A stretch of 64,000 nucleotides of DNA from Haliclona indistincta (Eukaryota; Porifera; Demospongiae; Haplosclerida; Chalinidae), in assembly GCA_964017065.1 (NCBI GenBank), contig OZ024789.1:1954764-2018763 (forward strand). Direction: 5' to 3'. Numbering within the stretch: the first letter of the stretch is position 1; the number at the start of each line of letters is the position of its first letter. A model generated the notes under the pieces. The model saw only the letters and a program-made list of their open reading frames with translations. It was not told the origin of the DNA and did no database searches. Made by a program: the position numbers and the translations under genes. Below, in pieces: positions 53,346 through 63,889 of this stretch.

Positions 53346-53989
53346 GTCCACTAACCAGGGTGGATCAGTTGTTCCAGACGGCGTTCACTCATGTTTCAAA
53401 TCTCGTGGATAGAGATAGCAAGAAAATCCAGAGCCTGTTTTTGACAAAACACACATTTACAAAGTGTGAATCACACACACATTACCTTGGCTGGATATTC
53501 ACCGTGGAAGTTACCACCGGAAATCGTCTCTTTCCTGTTCGCCAGAACCATCTATTGAGAGAGTACACACAGTGACACGATCGACACGTAAATGCAATAT
53601 TAAAAATGTCAGTTTGTCAGTCTGTCTGTCTACAGTAACTAAGTATCAAAAATATTAAATAAAAATGTAAAAATTATTGTGTGTAACAGTAAGAGCAGCT
53701 CTGAGTGTGTGTGTGTGTGTGTATGTGTGTGCCGTTCTTTAGAGTTTGAAGCCGTCGTTAGTGGTAATGCTCAGACAAAGGCTTTTGATGTTCGGTTGTC
53801 ATGGTAACACATGCTCTAGCTGTGTGCAGCTAGCACACAAACTCAGCCTTGCAGTGAAGTGGTGATGGAGGAGGAGAGAGACACACATTGCTCTGTGGAC
53901 TGCTGGTAGAGGTGTTCTCTGTGATGTACTGGTTAGTTGAAACTGGGTTGTTCAGACAGGCTGCTTGTACAGCTGATGGTCACTGAGTG

Positions 53990-54350
53990 TGTAGAACACA
54001 GTGTATATTGCAAACAGCTCACTACACAGTGCGCACCAAACAGGTCACCAACCCTCACACTCCCACCATCACTAACCTCACCCTTCCATGGTCACACCCT
54101 TACCATCCCACTATCACCAACCCTCACCCTCCCACCATCACTAACCTCACTATCTCCAACACTCACCATCCCGCTCTCACTAACCGCACCCTCCCATGAT
54201 CACACCCTCATGATCCCGCCATCACCAACCGTCACACACTCCCACCATCACTAACCTCACCCTCCCATGATCACACCCTCACCATCACTAACCTCACCCT
54301 CCCACCATTTTAACCTCACTATCCCACCATCAACCTCACCATCCCACTCT
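53990..54350. repeat. ~30-bp minisatellite in HAL intron
   Basis: Imperfect tandem repeats built from CCCTCACCCTCCCACCATCA and CTAACCTCAC. Absent from the other HAL copy as far as that copy extends. Confidence 0.75.
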
Positions 54351-55138
54351 CACTAAACCCATCCTCCAACCAAACTCACAACCTCAGTCTCCCATACAGT
54401 AATTCTCACAAACACAAATGACACCATTTGTGCAGTACAAAAAGCAAAAATATACAAAAATATATTATACACCGTAAATGTAACCCACCAGCCCACGTAC
54501 AGTCTTACCATTAGACCCAGAAAGTAGTACATCAGTACACACACAATATATAGATAACAGCAATGTGATGCTGTAACAGACTAAATGCTGTCTGTCTGCA
54601 CTAGTGCTACTGTGTGTGTGAGTGTGAGTGGTTGTAGGTGTTAGCTTACTGGATTATCAGTAGCACTGTTCATCTCAGTTGAGAGGATTCCTCTCACGAA
54701 GGATAGAGTGTCATGAACTACACCATGGACCTGAGGCACACACCGCATAGTGTATGGATCCTGCACACGAGAACAGTTCTTATGGCTCTCTGAGAGGAAG
54801 AGACAGAGTGAGTGAGTGGGTGAGTGAGTGAGCGACTTACCTCTTATTTCTGATGGATACACATTTGAGTCCAGCAGCGCTCTGAGACGAGAGGCGACCA
54901 TTTGCTGTCCTTGGTGCGGACGATTGGGGTGGATATCTAAAGATCATTTAAAGCTATTAGGCTACTGGTACAAGGCTGTGAAGGTCTACCTTGATCGAAG
55001 GCTCTTGGTGTTCCTTTGAGAACATCAATAGAGAGAGCAGCAACTACGTCAGCTTGTCTGGCGATGAGCTCAGCTCTGTACAGTGCCTCAGCTCCCAGTG
55101 AGGTGATGAGTTGGGTACCATTAATGAGGGCTATACCC

Positions 55139-55310
55139 TGGAGGGAGGGAGGGAGGGAGGGAGGGAGGGAGGGAGGGAGGGAGGGAGGGAGGGAGGGAGG
55201 GAGGGAGGGAGGGAGAGAGAGAGGGAGGGACAGAGGGAGAGAGAAAGAGGTAGAGAGGGAGGGAGGGAGAGAGAGAGAGAGAGAGAGGTAGAGAGGGAGG
55301 GAGGATAAAA
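55139..55310. repeat. (GGGA)n / (GA)n tract against a HAL acceptor
   Basis: At least 19 GGGA units begin at the acceptor of the exon ending at 55137, so on the sense strand a long CTCC array forms the polypyrimidine tract. Confidence 0.9.
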
Positions 55311-55538
55311 GGTAGTCACTGGATGTTCCCAGAAGTACTACTGTACTTACTTCCTTTGGTTGCAGCTGTAATGGTGTTAGTCCATTAGCTGTCAGCACAT
55401 CTCTGGCAGAGCCCCATCCTGTCTTGGGGCTCCACATTCTTCCCTCTCCTATCATCCCGAGAGCAAGATGGCTGAGAGGAGCCAGGTCACCACTAGCACC
55501 TACTGTACCCTTCTCTGGCACATAACTGAGACAAGATG

Positions 55539-55539
55539 C

Positions 55540-55602
<63 letters not shown>
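55539..55602. repeat. (GA)n tract against the MIO-exon acceptor
   Basis: CT dinucleotide array on the sense strand, ending in TGCAG at the exon with the Ala-Ser-Gly triad. Confidence 0.9.
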
Positions 55603-56055
55603 TGAGTGTGAGAGAGAGTGATAGAGAGTGTGTTGTGACTATCACCACCATCAAGATGATACAAGATGATACAATAGACAACAGTATCAGTATTTGTGTC
55701 AACCAAAAACCGCAGCTATGCTCACATCTGACAGAGACAGACATTACGCGAATGATGGTCTCACAAACAATGACACAGACAGTGTGATCTGTAATGGTAC
55801 TGCTCGGCTTGCACGATCACACACACGATGCTGTTTGACATGTGAGATCACAGAAAACCATAAAAGAGACTTCTTGGAGTGACTCCAAATCACGCTCTTT
55901 AGACTGCATTTATTTTGTTTGACAAAATTAATAAAATTAAAAGTACACATGACACGAGAATTCACATCACCTATCAGTTCAGAAATATTTAACAAACCAC
56001 TGCTCACCATTCAAAGCATCTACCAACTTCTGAAGTGTTTCTAGTCTGACACCGC

Positions 56056-56117
56056 TACAGAGAGAGAGGGAGGGAGGGAGGGAGGGAGGGAGGGAGGGAG
56101 AGAGGGAGGGAGGGAGG

Positions 56118-56183
<66 letters not shown>

Positions 56184-56292
56184 GAGGTAGGGAGGGAGGG
56201 AGGGAGGGAGGGAGGGAGGGAGAGAGGTAGGGAGAGGGAGAGAGGGAGAGGGAGAGAGAGAGTGAGGGGGAGAGGGAGGGAGAGGGAGAGAC
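56056..56292. repeat. (GGGA)n/(GA)n compound tract against a HAL acceptor
   Basis: 237 bp of purine repeats on the plus strand, immediately upstream in sense of the SGVRLET exon (56054-56008). Confidence 0.9.
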
Positions 56293-56904
56293 CAATTTAA
56301 ACTAAAAAATCTTACTATGCTATGTCTGATTACCGTATGGAACGATAATAAATACCTCTGTGGGAATCATTATTATAATTATTACATGTAATATCTAGCA
56401 GCATTCAAGCCAAAATAAAGGGTTTTGTTCTGTGTGAGAACACAGTCTAGTACCACGAGACAATGAAATCAAAAGCCAGTATATCATGTCTGCAGGGTCA
56501 CAAGAACATATCTAAGAGGCAACTGTATCACGAGAAAAAAAAACAGTTTCTCTATTAGCTATGCTTGCCACACCTATACACCTCAAGTCCAGAACTTGCA
56601 TTCCTGCCCAAACCACCAAATCGAATATAATTACCAGTCATATATTATAGGTTATCACCATAAAAAGAATGCTGGAATCCACATCAAAACAACTAAACAA
56701 TGTTTTATAACAATTCCTTAGTGAAATCCAATACCATTATTAACTCGTACTACATGACTGTATAGACTCCATTACCTGAATCCTTTAGACAGCACATTGA
56801 TCCTGAGAGCTAGTATCATGCGTGTTCGAGTAGTAGACAATGGAGGACCAACACCACTTGAGTGAGAGCGAATGAGATTAAGCTGGAGCTCACTGAGAGA
56901 GAAA

Positions 56905-57120
56905 GACAGAGGAGTGAGCGAGTGAGTGAGTGAGTTAGTGAGTGAGAGGGTGAGTCAATTAGTGAGTGAGTGAGTGAGTGAGTGAGTGAGTGAGTGAGTG
57001 AGAGGGTGAGTGAGTGAGTGAGTGAGTGAGTTAGTGAGTGAGAGGGTGAGTCAATTAGAGAGTGAGTGAGTGAGTGAGTGAGTGAGTGAGTGAGAGGGTG
57101 AGTGAGTGAGTGGGTGAGTC
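56905..57120. repeat. (GAGT)n tract, HAL intron
   Basis: Array between the exons at 57138 and 56892, close to the acceptor of the latter. Contains repeated GAGGGTGAGTCAATTAG higher-order units. Confidence 0.9.
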
Positions 57121-57364
57121 TGTTAGTGCAGACATACACTGCTTTCTCTTTCGGTATAAACACTCCAGTGAATTTCCCAAATCCTGTCGTGACTCCGTAC
57201 ACCACTATACAATACAGGTTCATCAAATACAACTGCATCCACCACAAAAGTACCATTTTACCTCTCTCCTCTGAGACAATATCGTCAATGATCTTTCTCG
57301 AGCTTAGAACCTTCTCCTTAGCTGACTCAGACAACTATTGAGAAATGAATAAGATACCACTTTC

Positions 57365-57475
57365 TCACTCATACACTCACTCACACACTCACTCTCTCTC
57401 TCACTCACACACTCACTCTCTCTCTCACTCACTCACTCACTCACTCACTCACTCACTCACTCACTCACTCACTCC
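57365..57475. repeat. (CACT)n tract, HAL intron
   Basis: Here the pyrimidine strand is the plus strand, opposite to the other HAL arrays. It sits about 30 bp upstream in sense of the exon at 57334. Confidence 0.9.
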
Positions 57476-58014
57476 TACATTGTGCTAATGTGTCCTATAG
57501 ATAAGCTTGTTCTTACCATGACATGATACTGTCCCAGACCTATTCCAACCAATTCTTCAATTGTTAGTGAGTATCCATCCAGTTCAATCACCTACAATAA
57601 ACACAGTGATAACAAGAATTCCAGGCACCTCACAAAGAGTGAAGAAAGTGTCATCTTCATGCACTAATGTGTTCAGTCTCTGATCATCCTCCATCGTGTG
57701 AATAAAGACAACAGTTACTGAACATGGAGATGACACTCCACACTTCATTGCAAGAAGCATGTAACCACATTGTTCCAATGATGCAAGTTTAAACCACAAG
57801 ATTAGAGAAAGGTCAAAGTGGACAAGATTGTTACCATAGTTACATAATTATGAGTGGAAATTAGATTCATTGTTGACCTATTGCACAAGTTATCATCATA
57901 GAATTACCAGTGAATATTATATATTTTTTAACAAGATGAGAAAGTGTGAAAGAAGTCATGGTGTACCTTTTCACTCTTCTTCTCTGGGTCATGATGGATG
58001 TGCCTAAACAAGGA

Positions 58015-58017
<3 letters not shown>

Positions 58018-58078
<61 letters not shown>
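58018..58078. repeat. (GA)n tract, first HAL intron
   Basis: About 30 GA units near the acceptor of the HIHHDPEKKSEK exon. The flank GGTAGAGTATAAATGGTGGG recurs at 60347-60370 beside ELP4 exon 3. Confidence 0.9.
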
Positions 58079-58080
<2 letters not shown>

Positions 58081-58263
58081 GAGTATAAATGGTGGGTAGC
58101 TTACAGCTATACTAGAGTCACACTGACTTGTCCAGCTCATTAAAAATACGAACTTTCAGGTTTTCTTTCAAGAGTGTGTTACATATTTTATAAAGTGGTT
58201 GGTTAATAAGCAATATAAACGATGAATATAATTATGCACAAATTAATTTGCAACAAGTGAGCT

Positions 58264-58681
58264 TTACGTCAGTTTTCTGTCAAATACACACTCTGATCCT
58301 GCTGTTGTTTGAGGCATGGATGTTGTTGATGTTCCGGCACTCTGTCCTTCAAGTTGGGTCTGTGGGCTAATGTCATCCCCACGACGTTCTTTTAGTATTC
58401 TCCGTATAGTTCGTATGTTGATTTCTATTGAACAAGGTAACATACATGTTACACAGAGAAATGTAAGCCGGCGCGCACTCACGATCGTCTCGATCAGTAT
58501 ATAGTATTATAGTAAGATTTAACTCACTTGTAGCGTCTGCTGTTCGTTGTAATGGTGCCTATGTCTGTCGTTTCTTGTGCAGGTTGTCGAAGTAGTCGTA
58601 CACGTTGCCTATAACCGTCTTTGTCTGCGATGTCAGTCGTATTCCTTGCCCTACCTTCGTTCGTCTCTTTGGAGTCGCCAT
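58264..58681 (-). pseudogene. Transposase-like helix-turn-helix protein, two exons
   Basis: Exon 1 (58681-58528) starts MATPKRRTKVGQGIRLTSQT then KTVIGNVYDYF; after an in-frame TAG it continues APLQRTADAT. Exon 2 (about 58432-58264) reads KINIRTIRRILKERRG then a Ser/Thr/Gln-rich tail. The pattern is an N-terminal DNA-binding region of DDE-type element proteins. Phase after ...DRKLT is compatible with the first HAL exon, so a spliced fusion is possible but not shown. Confidence 0.55.
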
Positions 58682-58884
58682 CTTGATAGTGTGTACAAGC
58701 TCACGTGATAATAACGTAGGCGGACCTTATAATGGCGACAAGTACTAGCTAAGTGTAGATCGCCTTTGAATTCTTCCAGGGTTTGTTTCTACTCCAAGGT
58801 GCGCGAGTCATGCATCAAATTAACCGCTCTAGAGCGCTTGTTTTAATAGCGAAACACCGCCGTTTGTAGCTCAGCGTGACCCTG

Positions 58885-59976
58885 GTATAGTATGTCAGTA
58901 GGATGGTAGCTAGCACTGCTGAGCAAGAGATGGTGTCCACACATCATTCCTTCAGATAGATAATTCTTGAGCAACAGATAAGAATAGCTGCTGTACACAT
59001 CCTCCTCTGCCATCATGAGAGAAAACAGGAGAATAAAGTGACAAAATGGATAATCTACAGTCCCCCCTCAATGCAATCATGAATAGAGGAACCTAACCAT
59101 TGATAACCAGATGAACATAACAACATTATAGTGCATGGGAGCACAAACTACATGTTCAGTGTATAACTCCGCCCATGAATCAGAACTAGCTATGGTGGTT
59201 CTTTACTAACACTCTCACAGATAACTTATGACAATATCACAATAATACATTACTATAGCGCTGTGATATGAGCTACAGTATAGTTGGCAGGTCTAGTTTT
59301 ACTGCACAGCAAGCCCAGATCTAGCTAGGCATCATAACACATGCATGTACACATAAACATATACAGTGGTACCCCTCTTAGAGGACACCCTCATCCCTCT
59401 ATAATGGACACTTACTGAATCCCAAATATAACCCACATAATGTATATAACAAACCTCTGATCATGCAGAGGACACCCTCTCTATAATGGATTGGTTAGGG
59501 ACCTCTCAACTCACACAATTTGGTCGTGTGTCACATGATTTCAGATGCTCATAATCTACGTATACTACCTTTGTAGCATATTGTATGCTATATTATAATC
59601 AAATTTACCGTATTATACCATCGTAATTAAACTAAAAAAATAATATACACGACGTACCATACGATCGCAATCTAGAGAAGGGTATGGATGTACATGATAG
59701 CTGTCTCATTCTGTTATAGGACTCTTTGGTGTGTTGCTACATAACTCACCAACTAAAATGACAGTCCCAACAGCCACGCCTCCTCCTGCAGGGTGAGCAT
59801 TAATTGACATATAAACCATGTGTGTCTGGTAATCTCACTATACCTAGTAACGCGTCCAGTGATGCTACTCCAGTGGATACCAGCAACTGTGCGTTGTGTA
59901 GCGAGGGCCGTGTCCCCTTGGGATGCTGCTGATGGCGAGGAGAAACAGTCTTCTTTCTGAAGCTAATCGCCGCCAT
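58885..59976 (-). CDS. ELP4: Elongator complex protein 4, first three exons
   Basis: ELP4 is a RecA-fold subunit of Elongator, which modifies wobble uridines of tRNA. Exons 59976-59844, 59785-59750 and 59006-58885 join in phase. Key pieces are GTRPSLHNAQLLVSTGVASL then DALL, GGGVAVGTVILV (the P-loop-like strand of this family) and EEDVYSSYSYLLLKNYLSEG then HHLLLSSASYHPTDIL. The match to animal ELP4 is clear from memory. After about 100 residues of the usual about 400 no further exon follows; the donor after exon 3 is poor (GTCACG). Probably truncated by rearrangement. Confidence 0.8.
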
Positions 59977-60296
59977 GCGAACTCTGTAAATTTAAGAATC
60001 CGGTGCTACAACGGACTGACCTCTCACAATGGTCACTGCAACATTACCGTTGACCCATTGAACGAAATTTTAGATTTCTAGGAAGACGAATAGTGCTTAC
60101 GCGGGAAAACTTGCTACAAGCGGGAAGCTATAGGAAGAGGAAAAGTGTTTGTAAACCAGCTGCTCAGGCTCACCATAGTCCATTCTTAGTGAAGAGAGTC
60201 AAACAATAATAGTGTGTTAGTGTGATCATCTGATGATATGATGTGATGATCAGTCAATTGATCGAGTTGATTGTGATGTTTCTAGTCTTACACCGC

Positions 60297-60297
<1 letters not shown>

Positions 60298-60346
<49 letters not shown>
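60298..60346. repeat. (GA)n tract beside a HAL-like fragment
   Basis: Flanked on the left by a piece reading SGVRLETS on the minus strand (60260-60297), which matches the start of the HAL exon at 56054-56008. Confidence 0.85.
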
Positions 60347-60378
60347 GAGAGGTAGAGTATAAATGGTGGGCAGCTTAC

Positions 60379-62500
60379 AGCTAGTATGTCAGTAGGATGG
60401 TAGCTAGCACTGCTGAGCAAGAGATGGTGTCCACACATGATTCCTTCAGATAGATAATACTTGAGCAACAGATAAGAATAACTGCTGTACACATCCTCCT
60501 CTGCCATCATGAGAGAAAACAGGAGAATAAACCGACAAAATGGATAATCTACAGTCACTCCTCAATGCAATCATGAATAGAGGAACCTAACCATTGATAA
60601 CCAGATGAACATAACAACATTATAGTGCATGGGAGCACAAACTACATGTTCAGTGTATAATTCCGACCATGAATCAGAACTAGCTATGGTGGTTCTTTAC
60701 TAACACTCTCACAGATAACTTATGACAATATCACAATAATTCATTACTATAGCGCTGTGATATGAGCTACAGTATAGTTGGCAGGTCTAGTTTTACTGCA
60801 CAGCAAGCCCAGATCTAGCTAGGCATCATAACACATGCATGTACACATAAACATAGAGAAAATTAAAAAGATTTCTATCGAAATTAATAGGATGTAGGGT
60901 TGTGAAATCTACCACTGGTCCACATTGTAAACTAACAAGGAACAAGCATGGAATAGTAACACGATTGACTTGCTAACAGACCATAGATCCCTACATCAGT
61001 GGCTGCTGTGGTTGACTATAGATAATACAGCTATAGTTACTGTTGACTGATACCAGATGTGCATTCAGCTTGTGACAAAATATTGATCTTATGTACAGCC
61101 ACTGATGTAGGGATCTATGGTCTGTTAGCAAGTCAATCGTGTTACTATTCCATGCTTGTTCCTTGTTAGTTTACATTGTGGACCAGTGGTAGATTTCACA
61201 ACCCTACATCCTATTGATTTCGATAGAAATCTTTTTAATTTTCTTGTTTGTGTCCTTTTTTCTTTTTCAGTAATGTGCAGTTCAATATCATGCAAGTACC
61301 AAGCCGTCTTTGTTTCCACCATTGGTTTAGTTTTCCTTTTGTTGATTGCTTTTCTTTATTGTTAACTATTTTAAACTTGTAACTAAAAATAATTGTTATG
61401 CTGTACATATCAGGTCGCCTACGCATGCATGCATGCAGTGCATACGAGCCCCGCCCACACTTGTTTGTAGACCTGTACGGCGGTTATAATTATCTGGCAA
61501 GTGCAGAATGGTGATCCTATACGAGCTTACCGTTCTTCGAAGACTCCAAACAAATTATGTGTTCTCCGTGAACCATATGACGCGGCGATGCTAAAGCTAG
61601 TGCTTGAATTGGTCACGTGCGCTAACCACTGCTTGGTCACGTGCGTATTGCACGTCTAGCACTGTTTTAGCTGACAATGGATCACGATCGAGAAATCGCG
61701 GAATTGATATCGCCGTTACGCTAAAAACAAAGTTCAAAAGGCACCTGCCAGGAGAATTTCACGACTGTTCGTGGGTGTTTTGGTCTCGGCACTGCTCGCG
61801 TAAAGGCGCTAGGCGCGCTGAAGAAAGAAGAAGACGAAGACGAAACTCGATTTTTCACCGTTTCCAGGTTCGTCACTTTAGCAACAATTTCGAGCGATCT
61901 CCTTGCTATTGTAAGATGGGGCAACGCCAGAGAGCAGATATAAGTGTCTTTGGACGTATAAAATTCATCACCAGGCGAAATATCAGCTTTTGAACGCTAA
62001 TACATTGTATGTAGCCGCCATCTTGTTTTCTCGTTCAACCCTACATAGGGAGGCACTACCGTGCCTCCCTAATACAGTGGTACCTCTCTTAGAGGACACC
62101 CTCATCCCTCTATAATGGACACTTACTGAATCCCAAATATAACCCACATAAATTAATGTATATAATAAACCTCTGATCATGCAGAGGACACCCTCTCTAT
62201 AATGGATTGGTTAGAGACCTGACCTCTCAACTCACACAATTTGGTCGTGTGTCACATGATTTCAGATGCTCATAATCTATGTATACTACCTTTGTAGCAT
62301 ATCGTACGCTAATCAAATTTACAGTGTCCAATATGCATGCATCGTAATTGAACTAAAAAAATTACATAACGTACCATACGATCACAATCAATCTCGAGAA
62401 GGGTATGCATGATAGCTGTCTCATTCTGCTATAGGACTCTTTGGTGTGTTGTTACATAACTCACCAACTAAAATGACAGTCCCAACAGCCACGCCTCCTC
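60379..62500 (-). pseudogene. ELP4: ELP4 exons 2 and 3, tandem duplicate
   Basis: Exon 2 at 62500-62465 and exon 3 at 60500-60379 duplicate 59785-59750 and 59006-58885. Exon 3 here has a good donor (GTAAGC) that the first copy lacks. The intron is enlarged by a 1,217-bp family A insertion. Exon 1 is missing. No downstream ELP4 exon follows; instead the intron runs into a GA tract and a HAL exon fragment. Confidence 0.75.
60856..62072 (+). mobile_element. Family A composite foldback, precisely bounded (1,217 bp)
   Basis: The tandem duplicate at about 59357-59366 reads AAACATATACAGTGG without an insert. Here the same sequence is split after AAACATA and resumes TACAGTGG. The insert has the foldback (60860-61245) and a tail that ends CATAGGGAGGCACTACCG then TGCCTCCCTAA. 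It is the best reference copy of the family. Confidence 0.88.
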
Positions 62501-62514
62501 CTGCAGGGTGAGCA

Positions 62515-63113
62515 TTAACCCTTTAACCCCTATTGTCGCCTTTTGGCGACATACATACTTCAGACACCATAACTTTATCAAAAAGTGTTAAAATATCCCA
62601 TAATTAAGCCAAATTGAAGAATACAAATAACCGCAAAAAATCCAGTGGTTTTCGGCGCGCCCCCTGCGCTAAACGTTATGGTGACGGCATTTCTATGGCT
62701 TCAGTGCAAATTTCACAACATTTTAGGAGAAACAAAATGGCTGCCAAGAAATTTTGGACATTTTATGGCTTCAGGGTGCTCGGAAACACATTTTTGTGCA
62801 TTCTCTATGATCTGGGCTACATTTTGCACTCACCAAAACCACTGCTATCTGTGTGTACTTTTCAGTAGCCAGCCCCAAAGTACTAACTTTGAGCAAAATT
62901 TGACGAGGTCGTTGCACTTTATCGGCTTCACTTTCGAAGTGGGAGGGGCATATCGACTGACTTGAGTGTGGGCAATTGCGGCTACTCACTGGCGTAAAAG
63001 GACGCAAATTTGAGACCAGTAGCACAAAAGACACACGAGATATTCACGAGAGAAGTGGTCAGCATTTACGAGGTTAAAATTTCAGCAAGATAATTTAGTA
63101 ATTAAAGGGTTAA
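62515..63113. mobile_element. TTAA-flanked MITE (piggyBac-like), 599 bp
   Basis: TTAA target at both ends and CCCTTTAA inverted ends. The left flank GGGTGAGCATTAA matches the uninterrupted 59791-59804. Inverted relative of 36265-36861. Confidence 0.88.
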
Positions 63114-63303
63114 TGAGTTTTCATCAAAAATTGTAATTCTTGCTGGAAATGGTCCAAAAATGTTGAAAATCAATTCTAAGTGTTTAAAACACCATTTTAA
63201 ATCACTTTCTGAAGAAATGGATAAGAAAGGATTATAGGGTGATTAATGAATTTAGTTTAGCTCCGCCCATTCCTGTATGTGGGAGTGAGTCGCTGTCCTT
63301 CTC

Positions 63304-63889
63304 TAGTCGTCTCTAGTCTCGTCTCCAGACCACACCCTCGCCCATCGCGAGAGAGGGTCTGGTGACTTTAGTCGATTTTCTTGGGCCGGGAAGTAATATC
63401 TTCCCCGGAATGTCTGGGATAGAATCTGATTGGTCAGAAGGCCAACTGTTACGTAATACAAACCGCATCGATAGAATGATGGCGTTGAAATGACTGTAGT
63501 ATTTTGGCTGACGTTCTCGACCGTACAATCAGAGCTGCATTTGTCAGCATAGGTTATGAAAGTCCGACAGACGATCAGCGTCTTGATATTACTGAGTTTA
63601 ATTTGTCAAAGGGAAAGACGATTTCGTCTGCCTCCCGACTGGAGAAGCGGCAAGTGTCTGTGTTTTGTTACTCTGCCTGCTGTCTAGACGTCTTCGCAAT
63701 TCGTAGATTGTCTTCCTCGTCTAACGCGTAACTACATACGATACCAGACACTTGCGTGCAGCAGCCATTTACTTATACGGATTCATTAGTGTTACGTAAC
63801 TTTCTTACACGAAAAGCCCAAGAAAGAGCAACTAAAGTCAGCAGACACTCTCTCGCGATAGGTGAGGGTGTGGTCTGGGGACGAGACTA
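63304..63889 (+). mobile_element. TAGTCTCG-family element with RecQ N-terminal fragment
   Basis: Exact 9-bp duplication GTCCTTCTC (63295-63303, 63890-63898). The interior from about 63504 reads DRTIRAAFVSIGYESPTDDQ and, after a frameshift, GKDDFVCLPTGEAASVCVL, which aligns with the start of the 40115-41579 helicase including motif I (Gly-Lys-Ser lost). A deletion derivative of a RecQ-bearing element. Confidence 0.8.

Larger units (their letters stand above)
48315..53580. repeat. Right arm of the inverted duplication
   Basis: Mirror of 1733-7500. The inner edge falls inside the P-loop exon against LINE sequence. The outer edge is masked because the left arm runs into the N gap, so HAL homology may extend further. 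Confidence 0.9.
51590..58003 (-). pseudogene. HAL: Histidine ammonia-lyase, 18 exons, two TGA codons
   Basis: HAL removes ammonia from L-histidine to give urocanate in the cytosol. Exons: 58003-57967, 57591-57517, 57334-57262, 57204-57138, 56892-56776, 56054-56008, 55538-55351, 55137-54990, 54936-54841, 54789-54650, 53551-53486, 53434-53356, 53119-53069, 52758-52723, 52664-52530, 52320-52212, 52160-52091, 51700-51590. All junctions are GT-AG and in phase (about 547 codons). GASGDLAPLSHLALG contains the Ala-Ser-Gly that forms the MIO cofactor; VVYGVTTGFGKF holds the active-site Tyr. TGA replaces Cys at 53396-53398 and 52292-52294, and Glu becomes Val in AIVLLAA beside the second. The usual N-terminal ~100 residues were not found. 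Recent pseudogene is the simplest reading. Confidence 0.88.

Noticed and set aside
52290..53400. HAL as a selenoprotein
   Set aside because: TGA-for-Cys is suggestive, but HAL is not a known selenoprotein, the first site is not conserved across animals, and a neighbouring catalytic Glu is also lost. Kept only as a check item.
55131..55319. Open frames rich in Ser/Leu/Pro or Arg/Glu in purine arrays (also 56041-56295, 57928-58140, 53064-53351)
   Set aside because: They are translations of microsatellites in HAL introns on both strands.
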